Positions 43,797 to 52,429 of a stretch of 64,000 bases of DNA are shown here, one piece after another. Numbering within the stretch: position 1 is the stretch's first letter; each line of letters opens with the position of its first letter. Under the pieces are notes generated by a model. It was not told the origin of the DNA and did no database searches. It saw only the letters and a program-made list of their open reading frames with translations. The DNA is from Alcaligenes faecalis (GTDB taxonomy: Bacteria > Pseudomonadota > Gammaproteobacteria > Burkholderiales > Burkholderiaceae_B): the NCBI RefSeq assembly GCF_002443155.1, contig NZ_CP023667.1, forward strand, positions 868,001 through 932,000. Reading direction: 5' to 3'. The position numbers were made by a program, and so were the translations under genes.

Positions 43797-44640
43797 ATTT
43801 CTGGTTAGCGCAGAACAAGTCCAGGCCAATCTGGATAACTCGGAGTGGTTGATTCTGGATGTACGCCATGATTTGGCCGACCATCAGGCAGGACGACGCG
43901 CTTATGAGCAGGGGCATATTCCGGGCGCGGTGTTCCTGGATCACGAGGTCGATCTGGCAGCTCCCAAGACGGGTCTGAATGGTCGTCATCCTTTGCCCAG
44001 CCGTCAGGAGCTGGCGCAGCTTTTGCAGCAAAACGGCTTGCGTGATGGCATGCAGGTCGTGGTCTACGATGCTCAGGGTTCCTTGTTTGCCAGCCATATG
44101 TGGTGGATGCTGCGCTGGCTGGGGCATCCCCAGGTCGCCATTCTGGATGGTGGCTGGCAGGCCTGGCAGCAATTGGGCGGAGCCGAAGAAAGCGGCTCGG
44201 CCAAGCCTGTACCAGCGGCTGCTAAGTTGAGCGTGCCTGAGCAGGCTGCCATGCCTACTGTGCAGACCGAGCAGGTACTGAAAAACCTGTCCAAACCTAT
44301 TTTCACTGTGCTGGATGCGCGCGCCGCAGAACGATATCGCGGTGATGTGGAACCGATGGACCCGGTCGCAGGTCATATCCCCGATGCGCTTAACCGTTCG
44401 CACCTGAATAATCTGGGCGAACAAGGGCGTTTCAAACCCGCCGAGCAATTGCGTCAGGAGTTTCAAGACTTGCTGGGCTCGATTTCGGCAGAGATGGTTG
44501 TGCATCAGTGCGGTTCGGGTATTACAGCCTGTCACAATCTTTTTGCCATGGAATTGGCCGGTTTATCTGGTTCCAGCATCTACCCCGGCTCCTGGAGTGA
44601 ATGGGTCAGTGATGCCAGCCGGCCTGTTGCGCGCAGCTAG
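43789..44640 (+). CDS. sseA: Sulfurtransferase, 3-mercaptopyruvate/thiosulfate type (283 aa)
   Basis: Two rhodanese domains. The first is the inactive one (LILDVRHDLADHQAGRRAYEQGHIPGAVFLDHEVDLA); the second contains the catalytic Cys241 in HQCGSGITACH. The CGSGITA loop fits mercaptopyruvate sulfurtransferases better than thiosulfate-type enzymes. Start GTG 43789 has AAGGAGG 6 bases before it; longer frames lie in the transporter gene. Transfers sulfane sulfur to an acceptor such as thiol or cyanide. A terminator follows. Confidence 0.88.
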   Translation: MFEFLVSAEQVQANLDNSEWLILDVRHDLADHQAGRRAYEQGHIPGAVFLDHEVDLAAPKTGLNGRHPLPSRQELAQLLQQNGLRDGMQVVVYDAQGSLFASHMWWMLRWLGHPQVAILDGGWQAWQQLGGAEESGSAKPVPAAAKLSVPEQAAMPTVQTEQVLKNLSKPIFTVLDARAAERYRGDVEPMDPVAGHIPDALNRSHLNNLGEQGRFKPAEQLRQEFQDLLGSISAEMVVHQCGSGITACHNLFAMELAGLSGSSIYPGSWSEWVSDASRPVARS

Positions 44641-44666
44641 GTTGCTGACTCGTCCTCGTGGTGCTG

Positions 44667-44695
44667 AAAAAGCCGCCTCAGGGCGGCTTTTTTTA
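44667..44695 (+). terminator. Terminator after the sulfurtransferase gene
   Basis: AAAAAGCCGCC pairs with GGCGGCTTTTT around TCAG and is followed by further Ts. Confidence 0.93.
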
Positions 44696-44821
44696 CCGCT
44701 TTATCCTGGTACGGACTCTCTATCCTGTTTGTAGGCTACCGCCTGACGCAGGCTCCCGTACAATGCCACTTCCAATTGGGCCTCGGCTAGTCCGAACAGC
44801 CCTCATTGATCAGGAATAGTT

Positions 44822-45088
44822 ATGGTTAAATCTCGCGATGATAATCAAAGCGCCCAGGCGCCAGCCCAGCAGGATTTCGAGTCCGCCCTGGCGCAACTGG
44901 AAGCGTTGGTCGCTCGCATGGAAAGCGGGGCATTGCCGCTGGAGCAGGCTTTGCAGGCTTACGAGCAGGGCGTGGAGTTAGCCCAATTGTGTCAGCGCAA
45001 GCTGGACCTTGCACAAGAACAAGTCAGCGTATTGCAAGGCAATCTGCTGCGCCCCTTGTCCGGGGATGAAGCTGTTGGAGATAGTTAA
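44822..45088 (+). CDS. xseB: Exodeoxyribonuclease VII small subunit (88 aa)
   Basis: Small helical hairpin subunit that binds the large XseA subunit. The family motif FESALAQLEALVARMESGALPLEQALQAYEQGVELAQLCQRKL is complete. xseA is not in view. It starts the xseB-ispA-dxs unit; ispA begins one base after its stop. The N-terminal 20 residues are variable and rich in Gln and Ala. Confidence 0.94.
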   Translation: MVKSRDDNQSAQAPAQQDFESALAQLEALVARMESGALPLEQALQAYEQGVELAQLCQRKLDLAQEQVSVLQGNLLRPLSGDEAVGDS

Positions 45089-45089
45089 G

Positions 45090-45998
45090 ATGAGTTCTAC
45101 CAGTTTTTCTGATTGGCTGCAGGCCCGGGTTGAGCAAACTGAGACCGTACTGGAACAGTTGTTGCCCCCTGTCAGTCAGGAACCCGCTCGTTTGCACGAA
45201 GCCATGCGCTACTCCGTGCTGGGTGGTGGCAAGCGCGTGCGCGCCGCTTTGGTCTACGCCGCCGGTGAGGCCGCCTTGCAAGGCAAGCCCATGGCGGCTG
45301 CCCAACTGAAAGCCTTGGAGCTGGCAGCGGCGGCGGTGGAATTGATTCACGCCTACTCGCTGGTTCACGACGATTTGCCGTGCATGGACGACGACAAATT
45401 GCGTCGTGGTCGCCCGACCACCCATGTTCAGTTTGATGAAGCCTGCGCCATGCTGGCTGGCGATGCCTTGCAACCGTTGGCCTTTGAGCTGCTGGCACAA
45501 ATGCCAATTGCCCCTGCCTTGATTGTGCAAGCCATTACCCAATTGGCTCAGGCTGCAGGCAGTGCCGGCATGGCCGGTGGCCAGGCTATTGATTGTGAAA
45601 GTGTGGGCATTGCTCTGGATCGCGATCAGTTGCAAGAGATGCACAGCATGAAAACCGGCGCCATGTTGCAGGCCAGCGTTTTGCTGGGTGGTATCGTGGC
45701 GGGGGCGTCCTCTACCGTGCGTAATGGTTTGGAGGAGTACGCCCAGGCAGTCGGTCTGGCCTTCCAGGTCGTGGACGACATTCTGGATGTGACAGCCGAT
45801 ACCGCCACGCTGGGCAAGACCGCTGGTAAAGATGCGGCCGACAACAAACCCACCTATGTTTCCATCCTGGGTATGGACGGATCGCGCGAGTTGCTCGGTG
45901 CGTTGAACGAGCAGGCTCAGCTGGCTTTGCGCCCCTTGGGACCTGCCGCTGCGCGACTGACGCAACTGGCTGACTACATCGTGGGTCGCAATCATTAA
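45090..45998 (+). CDS. ispA: Farnesyl (polyprenyl) diphosphate synthase IspA (302 aa)
   Basis: Condenses isopentenyl diphosphate with allylic diphosphates to C15 (possibly C10) product. The first Asp-rich motif is [24 protein letters not shown] and the second is [25 protein letters not shown] and the GGQAID loop are typical. ATG 45090 matches homologues; a longer frame from 45009 overlaps xseB and is rejected. The product feeds quinone, undecaprenyl and, through HpnD/HpnE, hopanoid synthesis. Confidence 0.95.
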   Translation: MSSTSFSDWLQARVEQTETVLEQLLPPVSQEPARLHEAMRYSVLGGGKRVRAALVYAAGEAALQGKPMAAAQLKALELAAAAVELIHAYSLVHDDLPCMDDDKLRRGRPTTHVQFDEACAMLAGDALQPLAFELLAQMPIAPALIVQAITQLAQAAGSAGMAGGQAIDCESVGIALDRDQLQEMHSMKTGAMLQASVLLGGIVAGASSTVRNGLEEYAQAVGLAFQVVDDILDVTADTATLGKTAGKDAADNKPTYVSILGMDGSRELLGALNEQAQLALRPLGPAAARLTQLADYIVGRNH

Positions 45999-46111
45999 GC
46001 GACGTGGGCCTGTGCTACTTTGGCACAGGCCGCGAAGCGTTTTACAATAGCCGATTGGCGATTGTTTTTAGACAGTCGTTTCACTTATTTGCCCGGATAG
46101 ACGTCTTTAGT

Positions 46112-47977
46112 ATGACAACCGTTTCCCTAGAGCAGATCCAGTCTCCCGCCGACTTGCGCCAGCTTGATCAACGTGATCTTCCCGAGCTGGCACGACAACT
46201 GCGCGAGTTTGTTCTGCAATCCGTATCCAAAACCGGTGGGCATTTGTCGTCCAATCTGGGCACGGTTGAATTGACCACCGCCTTGCACTATGTGTTCGAG
46301 ACTCCCCACGACCGTATCGTATGGGACGTGGGCCACCAGTCCTATCCGCACAAGATTCTGACTGGCCGCCGCGATCAGATGGGTAGCTTGCGTCAGCAAG
46401 ATGGCATTTCCGGTTTTCCCAAGCGCTCCGAGTCCGAGTATGACGACTTTGGTACCGCGCATTCCTCGACTTCAATTTCTGCCGTATTGGGCATGGCAGT
46501 GGCCTCGCGCAATGCCGGGATCGAGCGTCAGCACATTGCCGTGATCGGTGATGGCGCGATGACGGCCGGTATGGCGTTTGAGGCCCTGAACAATGCCGGT
46601 GTCACTCCGGATGTGAATGTGCTGGTGGTGCTGAACGACAACGACATGTCAATCTCCCCACCTGTGGGGGCTCTGAATCATTATCTGGCTCGCCTGATGT
46701 CGGGCCGATTCTATGCCGCTGCCAAGAATGTAGGCCGTACTGTCTTGCAGCATGTCCCGCCAGTTCTGGAACTGGCGCGCAAGTTTGAAGGCCATGCCAA
46801 GGGGATTCTGTCTCCGGCCACGTTGTTTGAAGAGCTGGGCTTTAACTACGTAGGCCCGATTGATGGCCACGATCTGGATGCGCTGGTCTCTACCTTGAGC
46901 AATCTGCGTGATCTGGGTGGTTTGCAGTTCCTGCATGTGGTTACCCGTAAAGGGCAGGGCTACAAGCTGGCTGAAGCCGACCCGGTGCTCTACCACGGTC
47001 CTGGCAAATTCGATCCCTCAGTGGGGCTGGTTACGCCTACGACCAAGCCGCGTCCTACCTTTACACAGATCTTCGGTCAGTGGCTGTGCGATATGGCCAG
47101 GCAGGATGAGCGCCTGTACGGTATTACCCCTGCCATGCGTGAAGGCAGTGGCATGGTGGAGTTCGAGCAACAATTCCCCCGTCGTTATTTTGATGTGGGC
47201 ATTGCCGAGCAGCACGCCGTGACCTTTGCCGGTGGTTTGGCCTGTGAAGGGCAAAAGCCGGTGGTGGCGATTTACTCCACTTTCCTGCAGCGCGGCTACG
47301 ATCAGCTGATTCACGACGTGGCCCTGCAGAATCTGGATGTCACGTTTGCGCTGGATCGCGCGGGTATTGTGGGCGCCGACGGGGCAACGCATGCCGGTAA
47401 TTACGACATTGCCTTTTTGCGCTGCATTCCGAACATGGTGGTGGCCACGCCTTCGGACGAAAACGAAACCCGCTTGTTGCTGACCTGTTGTTATCAGCAC
47501 CCAGGGCCCAGCTCGGTGCGCTATCCGCGCGGAGCCGGCATCGGTGCTGCCGTCGATCAGGAGCTCCATACCGTGCCGCTGGGAAAGGCCAATCTGCGTC
47601 GTCAGGGCAAGAACCTGGCTATTCTGGCTTTTGGTCCCGTCTTGCACGAGGCCCTGAAAGCGGCCGAGGTTCTGGACGCTACCGTGGTGGACATGCGTTT
47701 TGTGAAACCCATGGACGAAGCCTTGCTGCAAGAGCTGGCACAAAGCCATCAGGCTTTTGTGACAGTGGAAGAAGGCTGTTTGATGGGTGGTGCAGGCAGC
47801 GCGGTACTGGAGTTTGTCAGCCGTGATGCGCTGGTGATGCCCGTGCTGCAACTGGGCTACCCCGACGAGTTCATCGACCACGGTGATCAGAAGAAAATTG
47901 CGCAGGATCTGGGTCTGGATGCCGCCGGCATCGAGCGTTCGATTCGTGAGCGTTTCTCAAGTTTGCTTGAGGCGTGA
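46112..47977 (+). CDS. dxs: 1-deoxy-D-xylulose-5-phosphate synthase (621 aa)
   Basis: First enzyme of the MEP isoprenoid route: pyruvate plus glyceraldehyde-3-phosphate to DXP, with thiamine diphosphate. The ThDP motif is [37 protein letters not shown]; other hallmarks are [43 protein letters not shown] and ADGATHAG. Full length. The ATG at 46112 gives [11 protein letters not shown]. It lies 113 bases after ispA, with no terminator between, so they are likely one transcript. Confidence 0.97.
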   Translation: MTTVSLEQIQSPADLRQLDQRDLPELARQLREFVLQSVSKTGGHLSSNLGTVELTTALHYVFETPHDRIVWDVGHQSYPHKILTGRRDQMGSLRQQDGISGFPKRSESEYDDFGTAHSSTSISAVLGMAVASRNAGIERQHIAVIGDGAMTAGMAFEALNNAGVTPDVNVLVVLNDNDMSISPPVGALNHYLARLMSGRFYAAAKNVGRTVLQHVPPVLELARKFEGHAKGILSPATLFEELGFNYVGPIDGHDLDALVSTLSNLRDLGGLQFLHVVTRKGQGYKLAEADPVLYHGPGKFDPSVGLVTPTTKPRPTFTQIFGQWLCDMARQDERLYGITPAMREGSGMVEFEQQFPRRYFDVGIAEQHAVTFAGGLACEGQKPVVAIYSTFLQRGYDQLIHDVALQNLDVTFALDRAGIVGADGATHAGNYDIAFLRCIPNMVVATPSDENETRLLLTCCYQHPGPSSVRYPRGAGIGAAVDQELHTVPLGKANLRRQGKNLAILAFGPVLHEALKAAEVLDATVVDMRFVKPMDEALLQELAQSHQAFVTVEEGCLMGGAGSAVLEFVSRDALVMPVLQLGYPDEFIDHGDQKKIAQDLGLDAAGIERSIRERFSSLLEA

Positions 47978-48066
47978 GGCAATTTCTGCACAGTTTAGGG
48001 TTTAAATACCCCAATATGCGTGTTCTTGTTAAGGTTATCGAACCTCGCTTGCGATAAGCGTAAGAT

Positions 48067-48080
48067 AATAATTCATTATT
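48067..48080. promoter_or_regulatory. AT-rich dyad upstream of folE2
   Basis: AATAAT-TC-ATTATT is a perfect 6-bp inverted repeat 41-54 bases before the folE2 start. FolE2 enzymes are often under zinc (Zur) control, whose boxes are AT-rich palindromes, but this one does not closely match the known consensus. It also overlaps possible -10 sequences. Confidence 0.25.
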
Positions 48081-48120
48081 GTTTTTATTTACGGTTGCGG
48101 CTCTGTCGTAGCTGAACCTG

Positions 48121-48930
48121 ATGGATATGAATACAGTGTCGGAATCGCCTTTGGCCATGCCAGATGTGCAAAGCAGCATGGATACACGCCGTGTTGCGAT
48201 TCAGCGCGTGGGTGTGCGCGGGGTGCGGCATCCGATGATGCTGGACCTGCAAGGGCAGGCCGTGCCCACCGTGGCGCAATGGGAGTTGACGGTGGCCTTG
48301 CCGCCCGAAGAAAAAGGCACCCATATGTCGCGTTTTGTGGCTTTGCTGGAAGAGTACCGCCGTCAAGCCATGACGCCCGCCGGTTTTGTGCAGATGGCTC
48401 AGGCCATGCTGCCTTTGCTCAATGCCGGGCGTGGCGACATGACAGCCACCTTCCCCGTTTTCCTGGAAAAAGTGGCGCCCGTATCGGGTGTGGCCAGCCT
48501 GATGGATTACACCGTCAGCTGGACAGCACGTGTCGGTGTGGATGCCCAGCCTGAATTTGAATTGTCCGTGCTGGTTCCCGTCACCAGCCTGTGCCCGTGC
48601 TCCAAGGCCATTTCGGAGTACGGTGCCCATAATCAACGCTCGCACGTCACGGTGCAGGCCGTATTTGCCGATCCGGCGGCGCTGGATTTGCCCACGCTGA
48701 TCAAGTCGGTTGAAGAGCAGGCGTCCTGCCAACTGTGGGGCTTGCTTAAGCGCACTGACGAAAAATACGTCACTGAATACGCTTACGACAATCCCAAGTT
48801 TGTCGAAGACCTGGTGCGTGATGTGGCCGTCAGCGTGCGCAGCCTGCCCGGAGTGTTGCGTTATAGCATCGAAGCCGAGAATTTTGAGTCGATTCATAAT
48901 CACTCTGCCTACGCAAGCGTGCAGGGCTAA
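48121..48930 (+). CDS. folE2: GTP cyclohydrolase I, type IB (FolE2) (269 aa)
   Basis: Alternative, zinc-independent GTP cyclohydrolase for the first step of folate (and queuosine) synthesis, forming dihydroneopterin triphosphate. The family motifs GTHMSRFVALLEE and VPVTSLCPCSKAISEYGAHNQRSHVTV include the conserved Cys and His residues; the C-terminal SIHNHSAYASV is also typical. Start may be ATG 48121 or 48127; neither has a good ribosome-binding site. Whether a canonical folE also exists is not visible here. Confidence 0.93.
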   Translation: MDMNTVSESPLAMPDVQSSMDTRRVAIQRVGVRGVRHPMMLDLQGQAVPTVAQWELTVALPPEEKGTHMSRFVALLEEYRRQAMTPAGFVQMAQAMLPLLNAGRGDMTATFPVFLEKVAPVSGVASLMDYTVSWTARVGVDAQPEFELSVLVPVTSLCPCSKAISEYGAHNQRSHVTVQAVFADPAALDLPTLIKSVEEQASCQLWGLLKRTDEKYVTEYAYDNPKFVEDLVRDVAVSVRSLPGVLRYSIEAENFESIHNHSAYASVQG

Positions 48931-48957
48931 GGCTTTTGGCTTGTCAGCCAGCCTTTC
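48929..48957 (+). terminator. Probable folE2 terminator
   Basis: AAGGCT-TTT-GGCT and AGCC-AGCCTT pair around TGTC (10 bp with a 3-base bulge), followed by TTCTT. It overlaps the -35 of the rpsF promoter. Confidence 0.45.
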
Positions 48958-48970
48958 TTGGTGCTAGTAT
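48941..48970 (+). promoter_or_regulatory. Predicted promoter of rpsF-priB-rpsR-rplI
   Basis: TTGTCA (48941-48946; 5 of 6) and TAGTAT (48965-48970; 4 of 6) separated by 18 bases. It would give a leader of about 95 bases before rpsF. Confidence 0.45.
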
Positions 48971-48985
48971 CTATGGTTTCTTGCT

Positions 48986-49013
48986 CGACCCGGATTGAAT
49001 GGGCGGGCTGTCG
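48986..49013 (+). ncRNA. Candidate S6:S18-binding leader hairpin
   Basis: CGA-CCCG and CGGG-(CTG)-TCG form a stem with a 3-base bulge and an 11-base loop in the rpsF leader. Many bacteria regulate rpsF by binding S6:S18 to a leader hairpin carrying an exposed CCG. A CCG is present here, but its placement in the known asymmetric loop is not exact, so this is tentative. Confidence 0.3.
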
Positions 49014-49073
49014 CGCTTGGTGCCTGACTGGTTTTACAGCAGGTAGTAGGCGATATCCACAAGGAGTTGTTCC

Positions 49074-49472
49074 ATGCGTCACTACGAAGTAGTGTTCATT
49101 GTGCATCCCGATCAAAGCGAGCAAGTGCCCGCCATGATCGAGCGCTATTCGGCGATTGTTACTTCCGAAGGCGGTGCTATTCATCGTCTGGAAGACTGGG
49201 GCCGCCGTCAACTGGCTTACCCAATCCAGAAACTGGTCAAGGCTCACTACGTGTGCCTGAACATCGAATGCGGTCAGTCCACTCTGGACGAACTGGAGCA
49301 TTCCTTCCGCTACAACGACGCTATCTTGCGTTACCTCGTCGCTGGCACGAAGAAAGCCCCTGAAGGCGCTTCGGTCATGATGAAGTCCGTCGAACGCGAA
49401 GAAGCACGTAAAGCAAGTACTGAAGCCAGCGCTCCTGCAGCGGCTGAAGCTGAAGCTCAAGCTGAAGAGTAA
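49074..49472 (+). CDS. rpsF: 30S ribosomal protein S6 (132 aa)
   Basis: Starts [25 protein letters not shown], the standard S6 N-terminus, with [26 protein letters not shown] and a Lys/Glu/Ala-rich acidic tail. AAGGAG precedes the ATG. It heads the conserved rpsF-priB-rpsR-rplI operon. The tail ends in an Ala/Glu repeat of the kind that is glutamylated by RimK in some species (not implied here). Confidence 0.98.
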   Translation: MRHYEVVFIVHPDQSEQVPAMIERYSAIVTSEGGAIHRLEDWGRRQLAYPIQKLVKAHYVCLNIECGQSTLDELEHSFRYNDAILRYLVAGTKKAPEGASVMMKSVEREEARKASTEASAPAAAEAEAQAEE

Positions 49473-49485
49473 TAGCTCCGACTGC

Positions 49486-49803
49486 GTGAACCAGTTCTCT
49501 CTTGCCGGTCAGCTTATCGACATCAAGCCTTTGCGTTATACGCCGGCGGGTGTCCCAGCTCTGGAATTGGTCCTGGAACACGAATCTTCCGTAATGGAAG
49601 CCGGTCACTCCCGGCAAATCGTTTTGACGATGCAGGTAGTGGCTCTGGGAAATAATGCATTGGGTCTGGCAGATACTCCTTTGGGAGCCCGTTTGCAACT
49701 ACAAGGTTTTATTGCCCCCGCCCGTAAAGGCTCGACGCGACTGGTGCTGCATGTGCAGCAATATCAGCGTCACTTTCCGGGACAAGGCTCTGTTACGGTT
49801 TGA
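49486..49803 (+). CDS. priB: Primosomal replication protein N, PriB (105 aa)
   Basis: Small OB-fold single-strand-DNA-binding protein of the PriA-PriB-DnaT replication restart pathway. The sequence NQFSLAGQLIDIKPLRYTPAGVPALELVLEHES and the end RLVLHVQQYQ match the family, and position between rpsF and rpsR is diagnostic. GTG start. dnaB, with which restart ends, lies downstream in the same region. Confidence 0.95.
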   Translation: MNQFSLAGQLIDIKPLRYTPAGVPALELVLEHESSVMEAGHSRQIVLTMQVVALGNNALGLADTPLGARLQLQGFIAPARKGSTRLVLHVQQYQRHFPGQGSVTV

Positions 49804-49892
49804 CTGGTCTGGCTCGATCGTCGCGAAGTGTTCAACACCTCGCTTCACACTGAATTCTTCCGGGTATAGCCCGGTTACTAACGAGGCACAAA

Positions 49893-50165
49893 ATGGCTTT
49901 CCGTAGAGGCAAAGACAAAAAACGCAAATTTGCACAACAGAACCCACTGTTCAAGCGCCGCAAATTCTGCCGCTTCACCGTCGCTGGCGTTGAAGAAATT
50001 GATTACAAAGATCTGGACACCCTGCGTGATTTCATCCAGGAAAATGGCAAGATCATCCCTGCACGTTTGACGGGCACCAAAGCTCACTACCAGCGTCAGC
50101 TGGACACCGCTGTCAAGCGCGCTCGTTTCCTGGCTCTGTTGCCGTACACCGACAACCACAAATAA
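49893..50165 (+). CDS. rpsR: 30S ribosomal protein S18 (90 aa)
   Basis: [50 protein letters not shown] is the canonical S18 core that pairs with S6 on the 30S platform. The N-terminal extension ([20 protein letters not shown]) is typical of betaproteobacteria. ATG 49893, with a GAGG ribosome-binding sequence. Confidence 0.98.
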   Translation: MAFRRGKDKKRKFAQQNPLFKRRKFCRFTVAGVEEIDYKDLDTLRDFIQENGKIIPARLTGTKAHYQRQLDTAVKRARFLALLPYTDNHK

Positions 50166-50183
50166 TCCAGAGGAACCTTAGTC

Positions 50184-50639
50184 ATGCAAGTTATTTTGCT
50201 CGAAAAAGTCGCCAACCTGGGTAATCTGGGTGACGTTGTGCGCGTACGTGATGGTTACGCCCGTAATTTCCTGCTGCCACGCAAAGTTGCCCGCCGTGCT
50301 ACGGCTGCTGCTCTGCAAGAGTTCGAAGCACGTCGTGCCGAACTGGAAAAGCTGCAAGCTGAAAAGCTGGCTGCTGCTCAGGCTCAAAACGAAAAGCTGA
50401 ACGGCCAAACTTTCACTCTGGTTCAAAAAGCCGGCGTGGACGGTCGTCTGTTCGGTTCCGTGACCACCATGGACATCGCCAATGCATTGCAAAATGCTGG
50501 CTTTGCCGACCTGGTCAAGACTCAGGTTCGTCTGCCCGACGGTCACCTGAAAGCCGTTGGCGAGTACCCCGTTCAGGTTGTTCTGCACCCTGACGTGATC
50601 GCTGAAATCAACGTTGTGGTTCAAGGCGACGTAGCCTAA
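50184..50639 (+). CDS. rplI: 50S ribosomal protein L9 (151 aa)
   Basis: N-terminal domain [34 protein letters not shown], the long connecting helix rich in Ala, Glu and Lys ([26 protein letters not shown]), then the C-terminal rRNA-binding domain [16 protein letters not shown]. Full length. AGAGGAACC precedes the ATG. It ends the ribosomal operon before a strong terminator. Confidence 0.98.
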   Translation: MQVILLEKVANLGNLGDVVRVRDGYARNFLLPRKVARRATAAALQEFEARRAELEKLQAEKLAAAQAQNEKLNGQTFTLVQKAGVDGRLFGSVTTMDIANALQNAGFADLVKTQVRLPDGHLKAVGEYPVQVVLHPDVIAEINVVVQGDVA

Positions 50640-50693
50640 GACTAGTGCGTTGACGCATGGTACATTCTTTCATGGAGTGTATCTGCCAAGCTC

Positions 50694-50721
50694 AAAAAAG
50701 CCGGTGCAAGCCGGCTTTTTT
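50694..50721 (+). terminator. Terminator of the rpsF-rplI operon
   Basis: AAAAAAGCCGG pairs with CCGGCTTTTTT around TGCAAG. It follows the rplI stop by 54 bases. Confidence 0.92.
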
Positions 50722-50804
50722 GTTTTCTCTTCATTCTGTTCGAAGAGAGCCAGCACGCCTGCCGCGTGACTGTGCTGCCGCATCCGGTCCTGTCAGCCAA
50801 ACAT

Positions 50805-50871
50805 ACTGTTGAGCCTGACTGTTCTGACCCCAGATACACAGACTGTTCAAGCCCGCACAACACATACTGTT
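50805..50871 (+). repeat. Four direct ACTGTT hexamers upstream of dnaB
   Basis: ACTGTT occurs at 50805, 50818, 50842 and 50866, with steps of 13, 24 and 24 bases. The first and last copies share the longer word ACATACTGTTG. All are on the same strand and end 42 bases before dnaB. They are spaced near multiples of a DNA turn (11-12 bases per turn). Not a LexA or DnaA box. Role unknown. Confidence 0.4.
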
Positions 50872-50913
50872 GGCTGCGGCGTCGATTTTTTTCCTTGATT
50901 TGAAGGTATATGC

Positions 50914-52284
50914 ATGGAAAGCAAGTCAGCCAAATCCGATTCAACGCTGGATTACCTTAGGGTCCCGCCTCATTCCATTGAGGCGGAGCAGTCGGTGCTC
51001 GGTGGCTTGTTGCTCGATAATGCCGCGTTTGACCGGGTGGCCGATATTGTCACCGACGAGGATTTTTATCGTTTTGATCACAAGCTGATCTGGCAACACA
51101 TTACCCGCTTGATTGGCTTGGCCCGTCCTGCCGACGTGGTCACGGTGTTTGAGTCCCTGTCGGTTGCAGGCAAGCAGGAAGAGGTGGGCGGCCTGGCGTA
51201 TCTGAATGCGCTGGCCCACAATACGCCATCGGCGGCCAACATTCGTCGCTACGCCGAAATCGTGCGCGAGCGTTCCACGCTGCGCAAGCTGGTCACCGTT
51301 GCTGATGATATTTCTTCAGCGGCGTTCAACCCCCAGGGCAAGGAAGCCCGCCAGATTCTGGACGAAGCGGAAACCCGTGTGTTTCAGATCGCTCAGGAAG
51401 GGGCGCGCGGCTCGCAGGGCTTTCTGGAAATCCAGCCACTGCTAAGCCAGGTGGTGGAACGTATTGACGAGCTGTATCACCGTGAAGGCGACTCGGAAGT
51501 CACCGGTGTGCCGACTGGCTTTATTGACCTGGACAAGATGACTTCAGGCTTGCAGCCAGGCGACCTGGTGATTGTGGCGGGTCGTCCTTCCATGGGTAAA
51601 ACCTCGTTCTCCATGAATATTGGCGAACACGTGGCTATTGCCCAGGGCCTGCCCGTTGCCGTGTTCTCCATGGAAATGGGTGCGGTGCAGCTGGCCATGC
51701 GTATGGTGGGTTCGGTTGGTTTGCTGGACCAGCACCGCATGCGTACCGGCAAGCTGACTGCCGACGATTGGCCGCGCCTGACGCATGCCGTGCAGCAGGT
51801 GCAGGAAGCCCAGATTTACATTGATGAAACGCCCGGCCTGTCTTCTATGGAAGTGCGCGCGCGAGCTCGACGACTGGCACGGCAGTGTGGCCAGCTAGGC
51901 TTGATCATCATCGACTACTTGCAGCTGATGTCTTCAAGCGGTGGCGAGAACCGGGCAACAGAGATTTCTGAAATCAGTCGTTCTTTGAAGGGACTGGCCA
52001 AAGAGCTGAACTGCCCCTTGATCGCCTTGTCGCAGCTGAACCGAAGTCTGGAACAACGCCCCAACAAACGTCCTGTAATGAGTGACTTGCGTGAATCGGG
52101 GGCTATTGAGCAGGATGCTGACTTGATCTTGTTTATTTACCGAGACGAGGTCTACAACCCAGATTCGCCCGATAAAGGCACGGCTGAAATCATTATTGGT
52201 AAGCAGCGTAACGGTCCGATTGGTTCGGTTCGTCTGACCTTTGCTGGCGCCAGTACGCGCTTTCTGGATTACATGCCGAATTAA
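50914..52284 (+). CDS. dnaB: Replicative DNA helicase DnaB (456 aa)
   Basis: Hexameric 5'-3' helicase of the replication fork. The N-terminal domain (RVPPHSIEAEQSVLGGLLLDNAAFDRV) precedes the RecA-like domain with Walker A GRPSMGKTSFSMN and Walker B LIIIDYLQLM, plus RELKG-type EISEISRSLKGLAKELNCPLIALSQLNRSLEQRPNKRP. No intein is present. ATG 50914 follows GAAGG by 7 bases. It stands alone between two terminators. Confidence 0.98.
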   Translation: MESKSAKSDSTLDYLRVPPHSIEAEQSVLGGLLLDNAAFDRVADIVTDEDFYRFDHKLIWQHITRLIGLARPADVVTVFESLSVAGKQEEVGGLAYLNALAHNTPSAANIRRYAEIVRERSTLRKLVTVADDISSAAFNPQGKEARQILDEAETRVFQIAQEGARGSQGFLEIQPLLSQVVERIDELYHREGDSEVTGVPTGFIDLDKMTSGLQPGDLVIVAGRPSMGKTSFSMNIGEHVAIAQGLPVAVFSMEMGAVQLAMRMVGSVGLLDQHRMRTGKLTADDWPRLTHAVQQVQEAQIYIDETPGLSSMEVRARARRLARQCGQLGLIIIDYLQLMSSSGGENRATEISEISRSLKGLAKELNCPLIALSQLNRSLEQRPNKRPVMSDLRESGAIEQDADLILFIYRDEVYNPDSPDKGTAEIIIGKQRNGPIGSVRLTFAGASTRFLDYMPN

Positions 52285-52343
52285 GAAGCACAGTGGCTGC
52301 TTCAGTGTGCAGGCGGTCGAGTCTGTTGAGCAGATATCAGGAC

Positions 52344-52380
52344 AAAAAAAGAGGCATACCGCGGTATGCCTCTTTTTTAT
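52344..52380. terminator. Bidirectional terminator after dnaB
   Basis: AAAAAAAGAGGCATACC pairs with GGTATGCCTCTTTTTT, 16-17 bp with only GC between the arms as written, so the top pairs open in practice. Flanking A and T runs let it serve dnaB and the converging transporter gene. Confidence 0.92.
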
Positions 52381-52429
52381 TCATTGTTCAGTCTGTATGG
52401 GCAGCTACGCAAGGTGGCTTGCCGTTCTC

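Noticed and set aside
50805..50871. LexA (SOS) boxes before dnaB
   Set aside because: CTGT words are present but the partner ACAG is not at the required 8-base distance.
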